From the NCBI GenBank assembly GCA_002344785.1, contig DDUL01000042.1, positions 1 to 44,114 on the forward strand: a stretch of 44,114 bases of DNA. The letters run 5' to 3'. Numbering within the stretch: the first letter of the stretch is position 1; every line of letters starts with the position of its first letter. The stretch comes from Bdellovibrionaceae bacterium UBA2339. Its GTDB lineage: Bacteria > Bdellovibrionota > Bdellovibrionia > Bdellovibrionales > JAMPXM01. The notes under the pieces were generated by a model. That model did not search any database. It worked only from the letters and a program-made list of their open reading frames with translations, and was not told the origin of the DNA. Made by a program: the position numbers and the translations under genes. Of this stretch, positions 39,745-44,114 are shown piece by piece.

Positions 39745-41049
39745 ATGGCATCGCAAAGCACGAACATCAGGACGAAAGCCGAAAGCTCCGCAAAGTGCGA
39801 AGTGATCGATTGGCGAAAACACCTTCAGGCCGGACAACGTGTGTTCGTACACGGAGGTGCTGCCACACCGAATGCCTTGTTGCGATCTTTGCTGAGTGCG
39901 GGGGATTCGCTTCGCGATCTGGAGTTGGTGCATCTGCACACTGAACTTCGCGGCGTGAGCGCTCAAGATCTGGCGCGATGCTTTCGCATCACCAATCTCT
40001 TTGTCGGCAAAGATTATCGACGCCTTTTGGATTATCAGCGTGTCGACTACTTGCCCGTCTTTCTCAGCGAAGTTCCGGGCTTGTTTCGAGACGGACATTT
40101 GCCTCTCGATGCCGCACTCGTACATGTGTCGCCGCCGGACGCACATGGGTTTTGTTCATTGGGCACGAGCGTAGACGGAGCGAAGGCCGCGGTTGAGACC
40201 GCGAAGGTGGTGATCGCCCAAGTGAATCCGCGCATGCCCCGAGTTCACGGTGATGGCTTTGTGCACATCTCTCGATTTGCGTCTTGGATGGAAGTGGATG
40301 AAGAGCTTCCCGAAGTTCCTTCCAAGCCTCTTAGCGAGATCGCGCAGCGAATCGGCGCCCATGTCGCAGGCCTTGTGGAGAATGGTTCGACTTTGCAGGC
40401 GGGGATCGGCCAAGTGCCCGACGCATGTCTAGCGGCCTTGCGCGGCCACAAGAATTTGGGATTGCATTCTGAAATGTGGTCGGATCACGCCTTGTCGCTC
40501 ATTGAGTCGGGGGCGATCGATAATTCTCAAAAGCGAGTTCATCCCGGAAAGTGCGTCTCGACTTTTGTGACCGGATCAAAGCGGCTCTACGACTTTATTC
40601 ATGACAATCCGAGTGTGATTCAACTTGAGGCCAGCTACGTGAATCTCCCCAACGTGATTGCGCGAAATCCCAAGGTGGTGGCGATCAACTCTTGTGTGGA
40701 GATTGATTTGACCGGACAAGTTTGTGCGGACTCTATCGGACCGAAAGTGATTTCAGGTGTGGGCGGGCAAATGGATTTCATGCGAGCGGCAGTGCTGAGT
40801 CCTGGAGGTAAGCCGATCATGGCCTTCAGCTCGAGATCTGAAAAGGGGCAACCCAGAATCGTGCCGCAATTGAAACCAGGTGCCGGCGTGGTGACGACTC
40901 GAGCGCATGTGCACTGGGTTGTGACAGAGTGGGGCGCGGTCAATCTCGCAGGACTTAACTTGAGTCAACGCGCCCATGCGCTCACTGAACTGGCGCATCC
41001 CGAGGATCGCGAGAACTTGCGTCGGGCTTGGGCGCAGAGCGACTTCTGA
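39745..41049 (+). CDS. acetyl-CoA hydrolase/CoA-transferase family enzyme
   Basis: A 434-residue enzyme of the acetyl-CoA hydrolase/4-hydroxybutyrate CoA-transferase family. The N-terminal half has GQRVFVHGGAATPNALLRSL and DAALVHVSPPDAHGFCSLGT; the C-terminal half has LHSEMWSDHAL with the presumed catalytic Glu near residue 242, then GVGGQMDFMRAA and VVTTRAHVHWVVTEWGAVNL. It moves CoA between carboxylic acids. The ATG at 39745 has GGGAG upstream. Substrate cannot be told from sequence. Confidence 0.93.
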   Translation: MASQSTNIRTKAESSAKCEVIDWRKHLQAGQRVFVHGGAATPNALLRSLLSAGDSLRDLELVHLHTELRGVSAQDLARCFRITNLFVGKDYRRLLDYQRVDYLPVFLSEVPGLFRDGHLPLDAALVHVSPPDAHGFCSLGTSVDGAKAAVETAKVVIAQVNPRMPRVHGDGFVHISRFASWMEVDEELPEVPSKPLSEIAQRIGAHVAGLVENGSTLQAGIGQVPDACLAALRGHKNLGLHSEMWSDHALSLIESGAIDNSQKRVHPGKCVSTFVTGSKRLYDFIHDNPSVIQLEASYVNLPNVIARNPKVVAINSCVEIDLTGQVCADSIGPKVISGVGGQMDFMRAAVLSPGGKPIMAFSSRSEKGQPRIVPQLKPGAGVVTTRAHVHWVVTEWGAVNLAGLNLSQRAHALTELAHPEDRENLRRAWAQSDF

Positions 41050-41087
41050 AGTTTGCGGCTCGCTGAAGTTATCGCATCTGAATCCGG

Positions 41088-41846
41088 TTACATGGACTTT
41101 TGACCGCGCGACCACATCAACCAAGCAAGCACGCCTGCCATAACGCCACCGGCGGCTGCGTCCGCGACATAGTGCTGTTTGATGAGCACAGCTGAGATCG
41201 CCACTAGTGCGGCCATGATCGCGTGGGCTGCCATCACGGCGGTCGCAGTCTTGGCGCTTAACGGGCGAAGAAAAAATTTGGCTTCATAGCGGACAAAGAA
41301 CAAGGCGATCAATGCCGTCTGAGCGACATGCAAACTCGGAAAGGTGTTGTAGGGATGATCGGCACGATAAAGTGTTTCGAGGATGGCGCGCGCCCAGTCC
41401 TCAGGAAATTGCCAAGGTGAATTGGGAAGCGATGGTCGCTCAATCGGTGTCGGGTAGAGGATAAAGACCACGTACGAAAATGTGTTCATCGCCGCTTGCG
41501 CAAGAGTCAGGCGCGCGAGACTCGCGACGGTCGGAGCGAAGAGGAGCGGTGTCAACAGCAGCGGGTAGTAGAGAACGTAGAAGATCACCGTCTCCGGTAC
41601 ATAGGGAAGTGCGGCATCGATGGAGGTCGCGATGGGAAGTGCGGGACGTTGCCAAGGGTTGAGCGCGGCGAACTCGTTCGTTCCCAAGTAGCCGATCAGC
41701 AAATATCCCAAGCCAATCAGATAAGACCAACGCGCGCGAGCCCACTCCGAATCCAACCAAGGAAAGTCTCGCCATCGCCAGGCCGTCATTATGCCAAGCC
41801 CTGTGCGTGAGTGGGCGGACTCCTTCGACTTTTTGCTTTCGGACAT
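41088..41846 (-). CDS. PAP2-superfamily membrane phosphatase/transferase
   Basis: A 252-residue protein with about six membrane segments and the PAP2 motifs PSLHVAQTAL (PSxH) and KQHYVADAAAG (H-x3-D) that form the phosphatase active site. YNTFPSLHV places it in the inositolphosphotransferase-like (PAP2_3) subgroup. It is the last gene of a four-gene operon, 3 bases after the acyltransferase stop, pointing to lipid metabolism. Confidence 0.9.
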   Translation of the reverse strand: MSESKKSKESAHSRTGLGIMTAWRWRDFPWLDSEWARARWSYLIGLGYLLIGYLGTNEFAALNPWQRPALPIATSIDAALPYVPETVIFYVLYYPLLLTPLLFAPTVASLARLTLAQAAMNTFSYVVFILYPTPIERPSLPNSPWQFPEDWARAILETLYRADHPYNTFPSLHVAQTALIALFFVRYEAKFFLRPLSAKTATAVMAAHAIMAALVAISAVLIKQHYVADAAAGGVMAGVLAWLMWSRGQKSM

Positions 41847-41849
41847 GGT

Positions 41850-42698
41850 TTAGGTCAGCACGTCTTCGGGACGAGCGCAAGCTCGCTCCACATGGCGAAC
41901 GAGGCCCGCCAAATGGAATCCATCATAGAGGCGATGATCAAAGGTCGCGGAGATGGAAAGCTGTTCGCGAGCGACGACATGACCTTGTTCGCTGACAGTT
42001 GGCCGCAAGGCTTTTTTTCCGATGGAGAAGACGAATCCGCAGCGTGAGTAGGGAACCAGTGGAGCAAAGCCCGCATCAATTCCGAGGCTGCCGACGTTGG
42101 TGACCATGAATGTGCCAAATGGATCTTCGGCCAATCCCAAGGCGCTCAACTTGAGGTTCAGCGAATAGCTGACGATCGACATCAGGCGGATGAACGGGAA
42201 CATGAGCAGAAACGGAATCGCCTGAAGCGCGCCTTTGGCCTTTGCGAACTCTTTGTCTTCACCGCGGCGAATTTTCGCAGCTTGGTGGCGAATTTCTTGA
42301 GCGATGCCGATGAGGCTCTTGGACTCAAGTTGACGGAGCGTGACGCCGGACAAGTCGACATCGTGATGGCCTTGGGCGGGAATTGCCACTTGGACGAGCG
42401 CGGAGATGTGGCGTCGAACATAAGGTCGACCAAAACGTAAAAGTGCATTGGCCTCGGGATGAGCTTTGAAATAGGCCGCGAGTACGGCGGTGAAAAAGTG
42501 CGTGTAGGTCAGAGTCTCGCCACTTTGTTCGCGGCGAGCGGCCAAAAATTTGTCGATGGGTTCGGCATCCACGCACATCCATCCGTAGACGGAGGGATCG
42601 TAGGCGTCGCGCCACGTGCCGAGTGAAAGTTTGCGGAAGCCCGATACACGGTCAACGCGCGTGCAGTCGACGTTGCGAAGTGAAGTGAGAAAACTCAT
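41850..42698 (-). CDS. stand-alone E2/CAT-like acyltransferase
   Basis: A 282-residue protein resembling the catalytic domain of 2-oxo-acid dehydrogenase E2 / chloramphenicol acetyltransferase: TYTHFFTAVLAAYFKAHPEA, the PFGTFMVTNVGSLGID block and FDHRLYDGFH (DHR-x2-DG active-site motif). No lipoyl or peripheral-subunit-binding domain, so it is not a complex subunit. It has an internal hydrophobic stretch (IPFLLMFPFIRLMSIVSY). AGGAG lies before the ATG; it overlaps the HAD gene by 4 bases. Confidence 0.85.
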   Translation of the reverse strand: MSFLTSLRNVDCTRVDRVSGFRKLSLGTWRDAYDPSVYGWMCVDAEPIDKFLAARREQSGETLTYTHFFTAVLAAYFKAHPEANALLRFGRPYVRRHISALVQVAIPAQGHHDVDLSGVTLRQLESKSLIGIAQEIRHQAAKIRRGEDKEFAKAKGALQAIPFLLMFPFIRLMSIVSYSLNLKLSALGLAEDPFGTFMVTNVGSLGIDAGFAPLVPYSRCGFVFSIGKKALRPTVSEQGHVVAREQLSISATFDHRLYDGFHLAGLVRHVERACARPEDVLT

Positions 42699-43246
42699 GT
42701 TTGGATCTCCTGCGTCTTGAGATGCGCTGCTGACGCCTGCAGCGCCGATTGTGGCCAGAGTTTCAGCAACTCATGGGTGTAGCGTTGATCGGTGAGGCGT
42801 TGTGCCGGATGAGAGATGCTGTAGCCAAAAAAATGCGCGCCCAGAGCCTGAGCCAACAGCGCGTCAGATTGCCGATCGCCCAAGACGGCAAAGGCGCGAT
42901 CCAGCTGTTGGGCCTTTGCCCAATTCACTTTACTCAGAGGATAGGAACTGGCTGTCCGATGATGGGCTTGAAAGCTGGAGAGTTTCACTTCGGTGAGCGG
43001 ATTGGCTGTGAGCCACAAGATTTCACATGCCGACTGTGCGGCTAAGTCGTCGAACTTCGCAATTCGATCATGAATCTGAGATTTGCAGTTCTCCCAAGCT
43101 TGGTCGATGGCTTGATCTGCGGCTTGGGGCGACCACCGCCAAAGTGCATGTCCCCAGGTGAGCGGTGAGAAGGGGTGCGCGCGCAAGAACTCCGCCATCG
43201 AGTAGAGAGTCAAATCGAGATCGATGATGACGAGTTTGGAAATCAT
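42695..43246 (-). CDS. HAD-superfamily hydrolase
   Basis: A 183-residue protein starting ISKLVIIDLDLTLYS, motif I (D-x-D-x-T) of HAD phosphatases. Lys and the acidic motif IV follow near KVNWAKA and GDRQSDALLAQALGA. No transmembrane segment. ATG 43246 is preferred over 43315 because motif I then lies at the N-terminus and GAGGCGAG precedes it. It overlaps the GNAT-like gene (ATGA) and probably hydrolyses a phosphate on the operon's substrate. Confidence 0.85.
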   Translation of the reverse strand: MISKLVIIDLDLTLYSMAEFLRAHPFSPLTWGHALWRWSPQAADQAIDQAWENCKSQIHDRIAKFDDLAAQSACEILWLTANPLTEVKLSSFQAHHRTASSYPLSKVNWAKAQQLDRAFAVLGDRQSDALLAQALGAHFFGYSISHPAQRLTDQRYTHELLKLWPQSALQASAAHLKTQEIQT

Positions 43247-44040
43247 TGCTCGCCTCGTGAGCCGAGTGCGCGAGTGAGTTGCCTTGCACCGGGTAGTAGA
43301 CGCAATGGATGCCAAAGTCCCATACAGAGGACTTCGCTTTGCGAGGGAAGAATCTCTTCGCGATAGAACTTTAAGAGCTTTGCGGGAAGACGGTAGTCTT
43401 CGCTCGGCAACTGAAAGCGCGCATCTTGATTGGCTCCGTAGAGGATCGGAGACTGGCTCAGCTCCAGTCCCAAGGCGGATTGCACAGCCTGGAGGAGGGC
43501 ATCGGGTGCAGGCTCAAGTTCGCCTTGGGCATTGAAAGTCGGGTAGAAGAGCGGCTCGGTCGCTCGCTTGAGACTTTGATAGCTCGCTGGACTTGAGCAT
43601 TTGGCGGATAGCCAAATACCAAGCGTCGAGAATTTGAGTGGATGTCGTGCGAGCGCGCGGCGGACCAAAACTTTAGGAAGTTCACGCGCAAGACTTTGTC
43701 CGCGATGCTCCGTATGGACGACTGAAAGTCCAAGATGCAAAAGCGGCCAACGGACCCCTCGCCACTGAAGCTCGGTGAGATGACCGAACATCATCGCGGC
43801 GCGGACCCCCTGGGGGGTATGGGCTTCGAGCAACAGATTGTATTTTGCAAGTCGCTCGTCGAGATAGTCCGCCGTGCAATGACCGAGATGTGCTTGAAGA
43901 AACTCTAGCCGCTCGGCGCGGGCGGGCGCGGACAAGGCCTGGCCAGGCGATTCAATGAAGCTCATGCGGTAAGACGCGATCGAGACAGATTTGTCCTTCG
44001 CCGTCGAACGGAGTGAAGTACGCGGTGTTTCGACTTGCAT
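43243..44040 (-). CDS. GNAT-like acyltransferase
   Basis: A 265-residue protein. TEHRGQSLARELPKVLVRRA fits motif A of GNAT transferases (Q/R-x2-G-x-G/A, acyl-CoA binding), preceded by strands HLGLSVV. The C-terminal 100 residues are not recognised. The ATG at 44040 has GGAGAG upstream; a longer start at 44070 is possible. It is the first gene of the four-gene operon; substrate unknown. Confidence 0.65.
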   Translation of the reverse strand: MQVETPRTSLRSTAKDKSVSIASYRMSFIESPGQALSAPARAERLEFLQAHLGHCTADYLDERLAKYNLLLEAHTPQGVRAAMMFGHLTELQWRGVRWPLLHLGLSVVHTEHRGQSLARELPKVLVRRALARHPLKFSTLGIWLSAKCSSPASYQSLKRATEPLFYPTFNAQGELEPAPDALLQAVQSALGLELSQSPILYGANQDARFQLPSEDYRLPAKLLKFYREEILPSQSEVLCMGLWHPLRLLPGARQLTRALGSRGEQ

Positions 44041-44114
44041 CTTCGCTCTCCTCGCCAAGCTGGCATCCAAAAGTTAATAAATTAGCACCGCAGCGACGGG
44101 AAGATCAGCGCTCG

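Overview
The window joins two kinds of DNA. Positions 1 to about 26,350 look like one end of an integrated conjugative element (ICE). Positions 26,430 to 44,114 look like the resident chromosome of a Bdellovibrio-like bacterium (Bdellovibrionota). Evidence for the host is the set of lipoproteins with a YQNCA lipobox, a winged-helix protein like the TIGR02147 family, many secreted proteins of unknown family, secreted HExxH proteins and a lytic transglycosylase. The chromosomal part is visibly richer in GC than most of the element. The boundary coincides with a tRNA-His gene (26348-26425, minus strand) whose 3' end faces the element. No integrase or relaxase is visible, so the other end of the element must lie left of base 1.

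Element, left to right. 294-8271 (minus) is a compact type IV secretion operon. In transcription order it holds two lipoproteins, a VirB2-like pilin, VirB3/TraL, the VirB4/TraC ATPase, a VirB5-like protein, VirB6, VirB8/TraE, VirB9/TraK and VirB10/TraB. Most junctions overlap by 4 to 24 bases. A MazEF-type toxin-antitoxin pair lies antisense between the VirB8 and VirB9 genes and appears to have removed the normal start of the latter. 8461-12279 (plus) runs divergently: an XRE repressor near a perfect 22-bp palindrome, then a tightly coupled set of winged-helix protein, secreted protein, Ser/Thr kinase and TPR protein. I do not recognise this set as a known system. 12371-13852 holds an HNH endonuclease and a divergent CGNR-like zinc-finger protein separated by two inverted repeats.

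13865-23690 is a heavy-metal resistance island. A MerR-family regulator (CadR/PbrR type, Cys77/112/121) can act on two promoters with 19-bp spacers and dyad operators. One drives a short CDF transporter, a CzcI-like protein, CzcC, a much shortened CzcB, CzcA, two His/Cys-rich periplasmic proteins, a DUF3703 protein and an HXXEE membrane protein. The other drives a CDF transporter with an HMA-like head plus a thioredoxin-like protein. 23736-25909 returns to conjugation: a coupling ATPase and a replication-relaxation family protein. Between these and the tRNA lie a 161-bp nested imperfect palindrome and three GTAGGAAA repeats on an exact 10-bp pitch. These are good candidates for oriT, an origin or recombinase sites.

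Chromosomal part. 26672-32716 (minus) is a run of a c-type cytochrome/DUF1588-like protein, a Tat-exported DUF1501 protein, two YQNC lipoproteins around a small cytochrome c, and a SIMPL protein. This looks like a periplasmic redox or surface assembly of unknown purpose. 32928-39387 holds envelope and secreted proteins: a pilin-like membrane protein, a lipoprotein, an SRPBCC protein, two secreted HExxH proteins and a lytic transglycosylase. 39745-41049 is a CoA-transferase of the acetyl-CoA hydrolase/4-hydroxybutyrate CoA-transferase family. 41088-44040 (minus) is a four-gene operon (GNAT-like, HAD, lipoyl-less E2-type acyltransferase, PAP2), possibly for lipid or acyl modification.
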